Positions 30,185 to 38,714 of a stretch of DNA of 64,000 bases are shown one piece after another. The stretch spans positions 62,001-126,000 of the forward strand of contig NZ_AUMQ01000030.1 in the NCBI RefSeq assembly GCF_000430765.1, given 5' to 3'. This stretch comes from Peribacillus kribbensis DSM 17871. GTDB lineage: Bacteria > Bacillota > Bacilli > Bacillales > DSM-1321. The translations under genes were made by a program, and so were the position numbers. Position 1 is the first letter of the stretch. Each line of letters starts with the position of its first letter. The notes under the pieces are model-generated. The model was not told the DNA's origin. It ran no database searches and saw only the letters and a list, made by a program, of their open reading frames with translations.

Positions 30185-31576
30185 ATGAGTTTATTCAGAA
30201 AGAAATCTATTGCAGAATTGATTCAAGAAACAGGCAGGAAAGATGTTCAGCTAAAAAAGGAACTTGGCGGTTTTGATTTAACCATGCTGGGGATAGGAGC
30301 GATCATAGGAACGGGTATATTCGTTCTTACAGGGGTCGCCGCAGCAAGGTATGCGGGTCCGGCTCTTGTTCTCTCCTTTGTAATAGCAGGTCTTGCCTGT
30401 GTATTTGCGGCACTATGCTATGCTGAATTTGCTTCGACAGTACCGGTTTCGGGGAGCGCCTATACATACAGCTATGCCACATTCGGTGAATTGGCCGCCT
30501 GGATCCTTGGCTGGGATCTCCTTTTGGAATATGGATTTGCTTCATCAGCTGTGGCCAGCGGATGGTCGGGATACTTCCAGGGTCTGCTCGCAGGATTCGG
30601 ATTCCAGCTCCCTCACGCCATCACCAGTGCGTATAACCCGGACAAAGGGACTTTTATTGATATACCAGCAATTTTCATTATTGTTATTATCACCTTGCTC
30701 CTGACGCAGGGAGTAAAAAAATCCGCAAAATTTAATACTGTAATGGTCATCATCAAGCTGGCAGTGGTTGTCCTTTTCATTGCAGCAGGCGTCTGGTATA
30801 TAAAGCCGGAGAACTGGACACCATTTATGCCTTTTGGATTCAATGGAGTCACACTGGGAGCGGCCACTGTGTTTTTTGCTTATATCGGTTTCGATGCAGT
30901 TTCAACAGCTGCGGAAGAAGTGAGGAACCCCCAGAAAAATATGCCGATAGGGATCATCAGTTCTCTTCTTGTCTGCACCATTCTATATATTGTCGTGTCT
31001 TTGATTTTAACCGGGATGGTTCCATATAATCTGTTAGATGTTAAAAATCCCGTCGCTTTCGCTCTTACTTATATTCATCAGGATTGGATTGCCGGACTTG
31101 TCTCGGTTGGAGCCATTGCGGGGATCACAACTGTACTTCTGGTGATGATCTATGGACAGACCCGGCTATTTTATGCGATCAGCCGAGATGGTCTATTGCC
31201 TAAAATGTTTTCTAGGATCCATAAAGAGAAGCAGACGCCAATAGTGAATTCTTGGATAACCTGCCTATTGGTAGCGATCTTTGCAGGGGTGGTTCCACTT
31301 GATAAGCTGGCCGAATTGACCAATATCGGCACATTATTTGCCTTTATGACAGTTTCCTTGGGAATTCTATATCTGCGCAGGTCCAATCCAGAGCTTAAGA
31401 CCGGTTTCCGTGTACCATTTGTGCCATTAATCCCGATTCTGGCCTTTCTCTTCTGCGCCTACCTCGCACTTCAGCTGCCAGGAATCACATGGGCCGCGTT
31501 CGGAATCTGGCTTGTGATAGGATTATTGATTTATTTCCTATACGGAAGAAAACACAGCGTACTTAACAAAGGCTAA
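30185..31576 (+). CDS. APC-family amino acid permease (YfnA/CAT-like)
   Basis: A 463-aa transporter with twelve membrane segments. The first is typical of the cationic amino acid transporter subfamily: LTMLGIGAIIGTGIFVLTGV, preceded by the cytoplasmic QLKKELGGFDL. Further hallmarks are CYAEFASTVPVSGSAYTY, FFAYIGFDAVSTAAEEVRNP and MIYGQTRLFYAISRDGLLP. It lacks the two extra C-terminal segments of eukaryotic CATs, as do YfnA and GkApcT. The substrate is probably one or more amino acids and is not predictable from sequence. The ribosome binding site AGGAGG is strong. It is monocistronic. Confidence 0.87.
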   Translation: MSLFRKKSIAELIQETGRKDVQLKKELGGFDLTMLGIGAIIGTGIFVLTGVAAARYAGPALVLSFVIAGLACVFAALCYAEFASTVPVSGSAYTYSYATFGELAAWILGWDLLLEYGFASSAVASGWSGYFQGLLAGFGFQLPHAITSAYNPDKGTFIDIPAIFIIVIITLLLTQGVKKSAKFNTVMVIIKLAVVVLFIAAGVWYIKPENWTPFMPFGFNGVTLGAATVFFAYIGFDAVSTAAEEVRNPQKNMPIGIISSLLVCTILYIVVSLILTGMVPYNLLDVKNPVAFALTYIHQDWIAGLVSVGAIAGITTVLLVMIYGQTRLFYAISRDGLLPKMFSRIHKEKQTPIVNSWITCLLVAIFAGVVPLDKLAELTNIGTLFAFMTVSLGILYLRRSNPELKTGFRVPFVPLIPILAFLFCAYLALQLPGITWAAFGIWLVIGLLIYFLYGRKHSVLNKG

Positions 31577-31582
31577 GCCCAG

Positions 31583-31626
31583 GAGCTGTCTTAAAAGGAT
31601 ATAAAACTTTTTGGGACAGCCTTCTT
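31583..31626 (+). terminator. Terminator-like hairpin after the permease
   Basis: AGCTGTCTTAAAAGG pairs with CTTTTTGGGACAGC, then CTTCTTT. Confidence 0.6.
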
Positions 31627-31762
31627 TGTATACTTTGGAGGATTATTATTTCCCGGGATTATTTATTTCTACAGTGGGGTATAAAACCAGGAATTCAAAA
31701 ATATGTTATGTACTAAAGAACAAGGCGGGGATCGATGAATCGAAAACCTTTTGAAGACTGAT

Positions 31763-31788
31763 ATTATATATAGTAATATATATATAAT
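31763..31788 (+). promoter_or_regulatory. 26-bp palindrome over the promoter of the RNPP regulator
   Basis: ATTATATATA - N6 - TATATATAAT is a perfect 10-bp inverted repeat whose right arm contains the putative -10 TATAAT (31783-31788). It lies 24 bases before the regulator start and is a natural candidate for an autoregulatory site. Its low complexity makes chance pairing more likely than for a mixed sequence. Confidence 0.45.
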
Positions 31789-31811
31789 ATGATAGGAAAT
31801 GGAAGGATATT

Positions 31812-33065
31812 ATGAAGCTGGGGTCCATTATAAAATACTACCGTCTAAAAAAGCATTTGACTCAATCCGAATTGGCACAGGATATTTGTTCCATCTCCCA
31901 TCTCAGTAAAATCGAAAACAACAGCTATGATGGAAACGCGGAGACGGTTGATCTTCTTTTGAAGAAGCTGAATGTGAACCTGGAGCAGGAAGAAGAGAAG
32001 TATGAGGAGTTAAAAGAAGCGCTACAGGAATTTTATGAGGCTATGGTATTTTACGATTTTGAAACAGCAGATAAACAGTATAATACATACCTTAAAGATA
32101 TGGAGGAATTTGCTTCTTCTACTGATTTAATTAATTTATACCATCTCTATTTATTTAAATATTATACTCAAAAAAGAGACTATGAAAAAATTAATCAGAC
32201 ACAGAAGGTTATTGAAAAACTCCAAAATAACTTTACGCCTTTTGAAAATTTACTTTATACTTTCCTTATTGGATTGTCCTTAATGAGTGAGAATAAAATA
32301 CTCGAGGCCAATGAGCAATTTATCAGGCTTGAATCCTATAATCCAACTGAAGCGATTACTTTTAACGGTGAACTCTATTATCAAAAAGCTTTATGTGCAA
32401 GTGTATTGTATGATCCTGAAAAGTGTATTATTCAGGCAAATAAAGCATTAAATATATATCAGAATGAAAATAATTTCTTGAGAATAATTCATACAAAGAT
32501 GTTATTAGGGATAGGCTATATGAGACTGGAAATGTACCGAGAGGCTTCAGAAATGTATAGGAATTTAATGAGAACATCTAGGTTACTTCTACAGGACAAT
32601 TTATTTTATCAAGTTCTATTTAACTATTCGGTTATGCTTACGGAAATGGGTGAATATAAAAAGGCGAGAGAATTATTAATAAAATGCAGCGGATCATTTC
32701 CTAAGGGAAGTCAAGAGGATTTAATAATTAAACTTGCTTATATTGAAACATCTATTAAATTAAATCGTGAAAAAGAGGAAATTGTAAGTGTTATTGATGA
32801 AGTCTTAGATCTTTGTGACAAAAAAAATCATAAGAAGTATATTATCCTAGCAAATATGTATAAATATCAATTATTTTCCCAACAAAAATACTATACATAC
32901 CTGGAAAATGTAGTGTATTCTTACTATATAAATAACAATCAATTTGCATCTGCTAAAGACATAGCTTTAAAGCTTGCTGAATGGTATTCGGAAAAAAATG
33001 AAATGGATAAATCACTTCATTTTTATAATAAATATATTGAATTATCAAAGAAGGGGGCAGTTTAA
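31812..33065 (+). CDS. RNPP-family quorum-sensing regulator (HTH + TPR)
   Basis: A 417-aa cytoplasmic regulator. Residues 1-60 form an Xre-type HTH (LGSIIKYYRLKKHLTQSELA, then SHLSKIENN). The remaining ~350 residues are helical TPR-like repeats (LYYQKALCASVLYDPEKCII, MLLGIGYMRLEMYREASEMY, LFNYSVMLTEMGEYKKAREL). This architecture and length match the NprR/PlcR/AimR type of peptide-binding regulators. A secreted 42-aa peptide starts on the base after its stop, the usual receptor-pheromone layout. The coding sequence is distinctly AT-richer than its neighbours, consistent with horizontal transfer. The target genes are unknown. Confidence 0.85.
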   Translation: MKLGSIIKYYRLKKHLTQSELAQDICSISHLSKIENNSYDGNAETVDLLLKKLNVNLEQEEEKYEELKEALQEFYEAMVFYDFETADKQYNTYLKDMEEFASSTDLINLYHLYLFKYYTQKRDYEKINQTQKVIEKLQNNFTPFENLLYTFLIGLSLMSENKILEANEQFIRLESYNPTEAITFNGELYYQKALCASVLYDPEKCIIQANKALNIYQNENNFLRIIHTKMLLGIGYMRLEMYREASEMYRNLMRTSRLLLQDNLFYQVLFNYSVMLTEMGEYKKARELLIKCSGSFPKGSQEDLIIKLAYIETSIKLNREKEEIVSVIDEVLDLCDKKNHKKYIILANMYKYQLFSQQKYYTYLENVVYSYYINNNQFASAKDIALKLAEWYSEKNEMDKSLHFYNKYIELSKKGAV

Positions 33066-33194
33066 ATGAAAAAATTTATTTTATGTATAGCATTAGGTGC
33101 TGTACTAGCAACGGCATTTTCCTTCACAAATGTCGGTTATGATTCTTCAATATATAAACCTTCCCGTATTGAAGTAATTCTTCCGCCTTCTTAA
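33066..33194 (+). CDS. Candidate signalling peptide precursor (pheromone)
   Basis: A 42-aa pre-peptide: basic start MKKF, hydrophobic core (ILCIALGAVLATAFSF), then a short exported tail NVGYDSSIYKPSRIEVILPPS. Phr, PapR and NprX precursors share this plan, and the active 5-10-mer normally comes from the C-terminus. Its ATG directly follows the TAA of the RNPP regulator, with AAGGGGG within that gene's end as ribosome binding site. After export and processing it would be re-imported by Opp and bind the regulator. The exact mature sequence is not determinable here. Confidence 0.72.
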   Translation: MKKFILCIALGAVLATAFSFTNVGYDSSIYKPSRIEVILPPS

Positions 33195-33260
33195 TATATT
33201 AACGAAAATTTTCCCAATACAAAAGTCACGGGGAAGCCTTTATAATTAAATCAAAGAATA

Positions 33261-33290
33261 AAGACAAGTCCATTTCAGACTTGTCTTTTT
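33261..33290 (+). terminator. Terminator of the receptor-peptide operon
   Basis: AAGACAAGTC/GACTTGTCTT stem, 7-base loop, T5. Confidence 0.8.
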
Positions 33291-33345
33291 CATTCATCCG
33301 ATTCCAGACTGGGCGAATTGATTTAATATGAGGGAGGGAGTTAGA

Positions 33346-33474
33346 ATGTCAGCAAACTATGAAAAAATTACTTTGAACGACATTAACGAAATGCTTGAAA
33401 AATTAGATCTGTTGCTGGATGGAGTCACCCATGATTATTCACAAGGTTATGAGGAGACAGTGAGCGGCTATTAA
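33346..33474 (+). CDS. Small protein, 42 aa, unknown
   Basis: A 42-aa acidic protein (starts MSANYEKITLNDINEMLEKL, ends GYEETVSGY) with an amphipathic helix, no signal peptide and no membrane segment. A strong GGGAGGGAG ribosome binding site and a following hairpin terminator (33503-33532) support expression. It lies between the peptide-signalling operon and the corA leader; a link to either is unproven. Confidence 0.6.
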   Translation: MSANYEKITLNDINEMLEKLDLLLDGVTHDYSQGYEETVSGY

Positions 33475-33502
33475 TATAAAGGAATGATTTCATTTCGTCT
33501 TG

Positions 33503-33532
33503 GGGCATGAGTCTATGATTCATGCTCTTTTA
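33503..33532 (+). terminator. Terminator of the 42-aa gene
   Basis: GGCATGA/TCATGCT stem followed by CTTTTATT. Confidence 0.6.
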
Positions 33533-33652
33533 TTATGCCTGGGGCAGCAGCATCAACTTCTGTGCGAACACGTGACTTTAGTCCAGCCCTGTATTTCATT
33601 TCCCTTTTTCGTGTTTCTCTTTTATAATTAAATTTTATGCATAATTATCTCA

Positions 33653-33738
33653 TTGATTTTTTAGGGGTTAAGAGTATAATTTTTTAGGAAGCCCATATGC
33701 TGATGGCATATAGCACTGGGGTTTGCGTTTTTGCATAA
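33653..33738 (+). promoter_or_regulatory. Promoter and 5' hairpin of the corA-like transcript
   Basis: TTGATT - N16 - TATAAT (33675-33680) is followed about ten bases later by a hairpin. The perfect inner stem is ATATGC-TGATG-GCATAT (33695-33711), the outer pairing is AAGCCC with GGGGTT, and a T-rich stretch (GCGTTTTTGC) follows. It could be an attenuator or protective 5' structure. It does not show the conserved parts of the M-box riboswitch. Confidence 0.45.
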
Positions 33739-33772
33739 AATAACGGAAATGACCATTAAAGGAGTTGATTGT

Positions 33773-33910
33773 TTGAGTAGCCACGGTTCCATAGAACCCG
33801 ATTCGGAAAATTTGCTTGAGGAAGACGGTTTTATCTTTTTATCATGTGGGAGTGATTATTGCAAATATGTCAGCCCTTTAAAAGGTATGGCTGCTTCCTC
33901 AATATCATGA
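33773..33910 (+). CDS. 45-aa upstream ORF of the corA-like gene
   Basis: A TTG start with AAGGAG about ten bases upstream. It encodes a 45-residue acidic peptide (SSHGSIEPDSENLLEEDGFI, then FLSCGSDYCKYVSPLKG). Its TGA (33908-33910) lies inside the Shine-Dalgarno (TGAGGAGG) of the transporter gene, so translation of this ORF would affect access to that site. It is probably a leader peptide. No homology is recognised. Confidence 0.45.
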   Translation: MSSHGSIEPDSENLLEEDGFIFLSCGSDYCKYVSPLKGMAASSIS

Positions 33911-33922
33911 GGAGGACAGCAA

Positions 33923-34861
33923 ATGATTGAGGTTTTTAAGACAAATGAATACGGCAGGATTGAACCAATCCCCGAGATTACAAAAGGCTGCTGGATCAAC
34001 ATGATTTCGCCGAGTGATGAGGAAATCAGCAAGGTGTCCGGCAGGCTGAATATCCCGGTCGATTTCTTTAGGGATGCACTGGATGATGAAGAGAGGTCAA
34101 GGATTGAGAAGGAAGACAATAATGTACTGATTATCGTCGATTTCCCTTATGTGACCAGGGACGATACCGGCCTCCCGATCTATGAGACAATTCCCATCGG
34201 GATGATTATCTGCGAGGAATGCTTCATTACCGTTTCCTTAAAAGAAACACCGATATTATCAGATTTTAAAAACAATAAAATAAAAGGATTCTTTACAAAT
34301 AAAAAGACGAGATTTGCGCTGCAGATTCTTTTTATCATTTCCTCCTATTATCTGCGCTATCTCAAGCAGATCAATAAGAAGACGGATGAAGCAGAAAGGG
34401 AGCTCCATCAATCCATGAAAAATAAAGAGCTGTATACCTTCCTCTCATTGGAAAAGAGCCTTGTATATTTTACCACTTCCTTGAAATCCAATAAGATTGT
34501 CCTTGAGAAAATGCTCAGGCTCAATCATTTAAAAATGTATGAGGAAGATAAGGATCTGCTTGAGGATGTGATTATCGAAAACACCCAGGCAATCGAAATG
34601 GCTGACACCTACAGCTCAATCTTAAGCGGTATGATGGATGCCTTTGCCTCCATCATCTCTAACAATCTAAATGCTGTCATGAAGTTTTTGACATCCATCA
34701 CCATTATTCTTTCTTTTCCAACCATGGTTGCAAGCTTTTATGGGATGAATGTTGCATTGCCATTCGAGAAAAGCCCGCATGCTTTTCTGATCACCATGTG
34801 TTTTGCTGTCTCCTTATCAGCCATAACCACCCTCATCTTTTGGAAGAAGAAATATTTTTAA
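33923..34861 (+). CDS. CorA-family magnesium/divalent cation transporter
   Basis: A 312-aa pentameric-channel-type protein. The large N-terminal cytoplasmic domain (~1-245) begins MIEVFKTNEYGRIEPIPEIT. A long helical stalk and two C-terminal membrane segments follow, the first ending in the signature YGMN (FPTMVASFYGMNVALPF). The C-terminus is basic (WKKKYF). Members move Mg2+, and some move Co2+, Ni2+ or Zn2+. The ribosome binding site TGAGGAGG overlaps the stop of an upstream ORF. Regulation through the structured leader is inferred. Confidence 0.88.
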   Translation: MIEVFKTNEYGRIEPIPEITKGCWINMISPSDEEISKVSGRLNIPVDFFRDALDDEERSRIEKEDNNVLIIVDFPYVTRDDTGLPIYETIPIGMIICEECFITVSLKETPILSDFKNNKIKGFFTNKKTRFALQILFIISSYYLRYLKQINKKTDEAERELHQSMKNKELYTFLSLEKSLVYFTTSLKSNKIVLEKMLRLNHLKMYEEDKDLLEDVIIENTQAIEMADTYSSILSGMMDAFASIISNNLNAVMKFLTSITIILSFPTMVASFYGMNVALPFEKSPHAFLITMCFAVSLSAITTLIFWKKKYF

Positions 34862-34885
34862 TAACCTTCCCATTAAATAAAGAAC

Positions 34886-34926
34886 AAAAAGCACTGACCC
34901 GATCGTATGGGCAGTGCTTTTTTCTT
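34886..34926 (+). terminator. Terminator of the corA-like gene
   Basis: AAAAAGCACTGACCC/GGGCAGTGCTTTTTT stem. Confidence 0.85.
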
Positions 34927-34927
34927 T

Positions 34928-34957
34928 AAAAAGAGGCTGGATAGTCCAGCCTCTAAA
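34928..34957 (-). terminator. Terminator of the amidase gene
   Basis: AGAGGCTGG/CCAGCCTCT with, on the minus strand, a following T5. Confidence 0.75.
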
Positions 34958-34963
34958 GGAAGA

Positions 34964-36085
34964 TCAATAAAAATAATTTTTTAGTCCATTGCAGATAGCA
35001 TTCGACATGGTTATCTGGTACTCATTTGATATAATGGTATCCAATTCCTTTTGATTGGAAATGAAGCCTAATTCGAGCAGAACAGCCGGCTGGCTGTTTT
35101 CACGGACTACATGAAGGCTTTCTTTCTTGACTCCACGATCCCTCATACTGGTGGCTTTCACCATTTCCCGCTGGATGCAGTCTGCAAGCTTCTGATCCTT
35201 AGCCTGTGTATAATAATAGGTTTCAAGGCCGGATGCCGTACTTGACCCTGCATTGTAGTGTACACTTACAAATGCATCCGCATGGTATTTTTCAGCTAGG
35301 TCCACGCGTGCCTGCAGAGAAGGGTAGGTGTCTGAGCTTCTTGTCAGGATGACATTGGCTCCTGCATCCTTTAAAAGCGCTGCAGTCTTCTGAACCATCA
35401 TAAGGGTCAGGTCTTTCTCAAGCACCGCTTTTTTCAGAGCAGGGCTGTAACCGGCCGATCCAGGATCCGTCCCGCCGTGTCCTGCATCGAGGACGATGGT
35501 TTTTCCAACAATCGTCTTTGGCTTTGTCTGGGGCACAGGGACTGAAGGCTTTGAAGCTGCAGGAGCTTTATCTGTCAGATACTTATTCGAAACCCATCCG
35601 GTATAGGGTTTATATGTGATCTTGGACCAGCTGCCATTTCTGGACAGTTCAACAACCTTTGTCTGATTCGGCAGAAGAGTGATGGCCTGCGCCTTGGTGT
35701 TTGCTTCTTTCCGTAAATAAAGTCCGCTGGCATTAACGTAATAGGATTTAGTCGTGGCTGCAGGTGTTTTAACCTGTACTGGCATAGGCTGCAGATAATC
35801 TGCAGAAACCCATCCATCCTTCTTTTTGGGATCATCGATTTTCGCCCAGCCTTTACTGGTCTGAGTAATCTTGACGATTTGACCCTTTGAGAGCTTCCAA
35901 AGGATAGCGGATTTAGTCGAAGGCGTGGACCGTACGTTCAGAGTGCTTGCGGTGATTTTTGCATTCTGATAGGAGGCAGCCTTGGCTGGGATCGAGTTGG
36001 CATAAAACATGGAGACAAAGACAAAGGCGCATGCAAGAACCCAAAATTTTTTCTTGATTTTACTCACCTCTTTTTTCCTATTCAT
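34964..36085 (-). CDS. N-acetylmuramoyl-L-alanine amidase with two SH3b domains
   Basis: A 373-aa exported enzyme. The signal peptide is ~1-37 (...SIPAKAA). Two bacterial SH3 domains follow (~42-100, LNVRSTPSTKSAILWKL; ~112-172, LYLRKEANTKAQAITLL), then a Pro-rich linker and an Amidase_3 domain (~190-373). Zinc ligands are present: LDAGHGG (His), LEKDL (Glu), SVHYNA (His), plus catalytic Glu in LLELGFISN. It cleaves the bond between N-acetylmuramic acid and L-alanine. SH3b domains probably direct it to the wall. It is monocistronic, facing the corA-like gene. Confidence 0.9.
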   Translation of the reverse strand: MNRKKEVSKIKKKFWVLACAFVFVSMFYANSIPAKAASYQNAKITASTLNVRSTPSTKSAILWKLSKGQIVKITQTSKGWAKIDDPKKKDGWVSADYLQPMPVQVKTPAATTKSYYVNASGLYLRKEANTKAQAITLLPNQTKVVELSRNGSWSKITYKPYTGWVSNKYLTDKAPAASKPSVPVPQTKPKTIVGKTIVLDAGHGGTDPGSAGYSPALKKAVLEKDLTLMMVQKTAALLKDAGANVILTRSSDTYPSLQARVDLAEKYHADAFVSVHYNAGSSTASGLETYYYTQAKDQKLADCIQREMVKATSMRDRGVKKESLHVVRENSQPAVLLELGFISNQKELDTIISNEYQITMSNAICNGLKNYFY

Positions 36086-36193
36086 CAGTATTCTATCTTT
36101 CTGGAAGATATATCTACTATACTACGAAATGAGTAGGAAAAAAGGGAAAAAAGTCATAAAAAAACATCTTTTTTTCTTGAAAATGGAAGAAAC

Positions 36194-36340
36194 TTAGGGA
36201 AATGGGGGCTGAAATGGCCTTTCGAGGACTGTAACAATCTTTCCGTGGCCCTTGCATCTGGTACAAGGCTTAGAGAAAATCTGTAAAAATGTTACTTTAC
36301 CGCGTCCTTGGCAATGGATGCATAATTCGATAAGTTTCAC
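36194..36340 (-). CDS. Small zinc-finger protein (YuiA-like)
   Basis: A 48-aa protein with two CxxCxGxG elements, CIHCQGRGK and CTRCKGHGK, as in DnaJ-type zinc fingers and the small Bacillus protein YuiA. The GTG at 36340 preceded by AGGGAGGA is chosen. The frame is open further upstream, but those residues lack a ribosome binding site and have unrelated composition. It probably binds one Zn2+; its role is unknown. Confidence 0.65.
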   Translation of the reverse strand: MKLIELCIHCQGRGKVTFLQIFSKPCTRCKGHGKIVTVLERPFQPPFP

Positions 36341-36489
36341 TTTCTGGTCCTCCCTGTGATTAGTCTGCTCATAATAGAAAAGCAACAGCTTAAGTCTTAG
36401 TAAGTATGTCCAATTAGATGGTTGTTCACTCATTATTTTTATAAGCTTTAAAAAACGCGGCAAAACCTGAGAGTGAGGAGATTTGTTTT

Positions 36490-37272
36490 ATGCTGACAAA
36501 GCTTGAAGCATTGATATTAGGAATCATCCAGGGATTAACGGAATTCCTGCCGATCAGCAGTACCGGCCACCTTTATCTTGGGAGGCATCTTTTTGGACTT
36601 GAAGAAGCAGGGCTGCTTCTGGATACGATGATGCATATCGGCACATTGATCGCGGTCTTTATTTTCTATAGATATGAGTTTTTGAAGATACTAAAAAATC
36701 CATTTGGAAGGCTGACCTGGCTGCTTGTGATTGGGACCATCCCGGCTGTGATCGTTGCCCTCTTACTCGGGGACTTTATTGACGAAGTTTCCAAAACAGG
36801 GGTAACGATCGGATGGGAATTTCTTATAACCGGTTTGTTTTTGTGGTTTGCTGAGAGCATTAAAAAGGGAAGAAAGAAAATGATTGATATTACATACACT
36901 GATGCGTTTTTCATCGGCATTTTTCAGGCTTTTGCCATATTTCCCGCCCTTTCAAGGTCTGGATTAACAATGGTGGCCGCGCTTCTAAGAAAGCTCGACC
37001 GGGAAACAGCTGCCTACTTCTCTTTTTTGATGTCCACTCCAGCCATCGCAGGAGCCATCGTCCTGCAGGGGAAGGACCTCCTGGACGGACAGGCTGAAAG
37101 CATCCCCTTGGGCTCCCTGGCGATCGGAATTATCTCCTCAGGTATTTTCGGCTACATAGCCGTCAAATGGATGATCAATTACTTGAAACACCACTCACTG
37201 AAAATTTTTGCTGTGTATGTTTGGATGCTCGGCCTCTTCGTTCTTATTATGCAGTTCACTGGAAGATTCTAA
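36490..37272 (+). CDS. uppP: Undecaprenyl-diphosphatase UppP (BacA)
   Basis: A 260-aa membrane enzyme that dephosphorylates undecaprenyl pyrophosphate to recycle the lipid carrier for wall synthesis and confers bacitracin resistance. Family motifs are both present: LTEFLPISSTGHL near the N-terminus and FPALSRSGLTM (~150-160). Seven to eight membrane segments are visible, and the length is normal. The ATG follows GAGGAGATTTG. The AI-2E-like gene follows after 100 bases. Confidence 0.93.
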   Translation: MLTKLEALILGIIQGLTEFLPISSTGHLYLGRHLFGLEEAGLLLDTMMHIGTLIAVFIFYRYEFLKILKNPFGRLTWLLVIGTIPAVIVALLLGDFIDEVSKTGVTIGWEFLITGLFLWFAESIKKGRKKMIDITYTDAFFIGIFQAFAIFPALSRSGLTMVAALLRKLDRETAAYFSFLMSTPAIAGAIVLQGKDLLDGQAESIPLGSLAIGIISSGIFGYIAVKWMINYLKHHSLKIFAVYVWMLGLFVLIMQFTGRF

Positions 37273-37372
37273 GCATCCGCCGGCCAGCCCGGAGAGCAGG
37301 CTAATAAAAATACCAGGTCCACGCTATGACTAAATCTGTATTGCGGTGGAAGTGTCCAAAGGAGGCAGGCCG

Positions 37373-38437
37373 TTGCAGGTCAAAGAAAAAGAGAAAATGT
37401 GGTTTTTATCCATTAAATGGGTTTGGGCTCTTGTCATTATCGGCATTATTATTTGGCTCGTGCCATATTCATGGACATTATTATTCGCTTTTGCAACTGC
37501 TGTGCTTCTCGAAAGCCTTGTGGCTCCACTGCAGGAAAGGGCAAAGCTCTCAAGGGGGCTGGCCGTCCTTTCGAGCTTTCTGATTTATACAGGCGGCCTG
37601 ACAGCAATCGTTTATTTTTGCATTTCTGTGTTGAGTAAACAAATCATTAATCTGTCGGAGGTTTTTCCGGGGTTCTTAAGAGGAATTTATCAGAGTGTCA
37701 TTGTCCCGTTCATAACCAAATGGGAGAATTACTCTGAATCGCTCCCGAATGATGTGATTTCATCTATCGGAAAGACACTGGAAAATGGGATCAATGGGCT
37801 GGAAGGGTTCTTTCAAAGACTTGTACAAAGCATCATCGGGCTTGTCACCTTCATACCTGGTTTTTTGATTGAGTTTTTGATCTACCTGGTTGCATTGTTT
37901 CTATTCAGTCTTGAACTTCCGCGCATTAAAACGAGGTTAAAAACATATTTAAAAACAGAAACATCAAGAAAGCTGGGACTCGTATTCAATGATCTGACAA
38001 AAGCGGGGATAGGCTTTATAAAGGCACAGGTGATTCTTAGCTTCGTTACATTTATCATGGCCTTGCTGGGACTATGGATCCTGCATACTCCCTATGTGGT
38101 TCTATTGTCTGTTCTGATTGTCATCGTTGATATTCTGCCGATCCTCGGTACGGGATCCGTCCTGGTACCCTGGGGAGCAGTAGCTATCCTGCAGGGGAGC
38201 CAGGGCCTTGGGATCGGGCTGATCATATTGTTTTTAATCATCACCGTCGTACGAAGAATTATTGAGCCGAAAATCTATTCCACGAATTTAGGTCTCAGCC
38301 CGCTTGCCGCCCTGATTTCCCTGTATTTAGGATTTAAGCTGGCTGGGTTTATCGGGATTTTCCTGGGACCGGCACTTGTAATCGTCTATGATACCTTAAA
38401 AAGGGCAGGAGTGATCCGCATAAATTTTAAGATTTAG
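37373..38437 (+). CDS. AI-2E transporter/YtvI-family membrane protein
   Basis: A 354-aa protein with about eight membrane segments. It starts with WFLSIKWVWALVIIGIIIW, has a central soluble stretch, and ends in a permease-like pair DILPILGTGSVLVPWG and LGLSPLAALISLYLGFKL, typical of the AI-2E transporter superfamily (YtvI, YueF, YrrI in Bacillus). The TTG at 37373 lies 6-7 bases after AAAGGAGG and is preferred to an ATG at 37346. YtvI is annotated as a sporulation membrane protein; other members are cation/proton antiporters. The specific role here is uncertain. Confidence 0.8.
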   Translation: MQVKEKEKMWFLSIKWVWALVIIGIIIWLVPYSWTLLFAFATAVLLESLVAPLQERAKLSRGLAVLSSFLIYTGGLTAIVYFCISVLSKQIINLSEVFPGFLRGIYQSVIVPFITKWENYSESLPNDVISSIGKTLENGINGLEGFFQRLVQSIIGLVTFIPGFLIEFLIYLVALFLFSLELPRIKTRLKTYLKTETSRKLGLVFNDLTKAGIGFIKAQVILSFVTFIMALLGLWILHTPYVVLLSVLIVIVDILPILGTGSVLVPWGAVAILQGSQGLGIGLIILFLIITVVRRIIEPKIYSTNLGLSPLAALISLYLGFKLAGFIGIFLGPALVIVYDTLKRAGVIRINFKI

Positions 38438-38656
38438 ATCATGGATGAGAAAAAGGCTGGGTACGTCCATTATATTCGGATGCCCAGCCAGCTTCCCCGC
38501 CGACGATAGATGCGGGAATTCAGCAAGGAACATTAAGAGTTTTGACCCTCTCTTTACTTGTATAATATTCCAGTCAAGTTAATGAATAACTCGTTAAATA
38601 AAGAAAAAGACGTATGTCCCTTCATACGTCCCTTTCTTGTGTCCTTTAATAAAATG

Positions 38657-38704
38657 AAAAGACTTCAGACAAACCGGATTTTCATCAAGTTTGCCTGAAG
38701 TCTT
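38657..38704 (-). terminator. Terminator-like hairpin of CNNM gene 1
   Basis: AAGACTTCAGACAAA pairs with TTTGCCTGAAGTCTT just beyond the minus-strand stop at 38715. Two more hairpins without clear T-runs (AGGCTGGG/CCCAGCC at ~38455-38492 and ACGTATG/CATACGT at ~38610-38630) lie between here and the AI-2E-like gene. Nothing else was seen in 38438-38656. Confidence 0.6.
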
Positions 38705-38714
38705 AAGGCGGCTG

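Noticed and set aside
33688-33770. M-box (Mg2+) riboswitch before the corA-type gene
   Set aside because: The region is too short and lacks the conserved M-box segments; only a simple hairpin is present.
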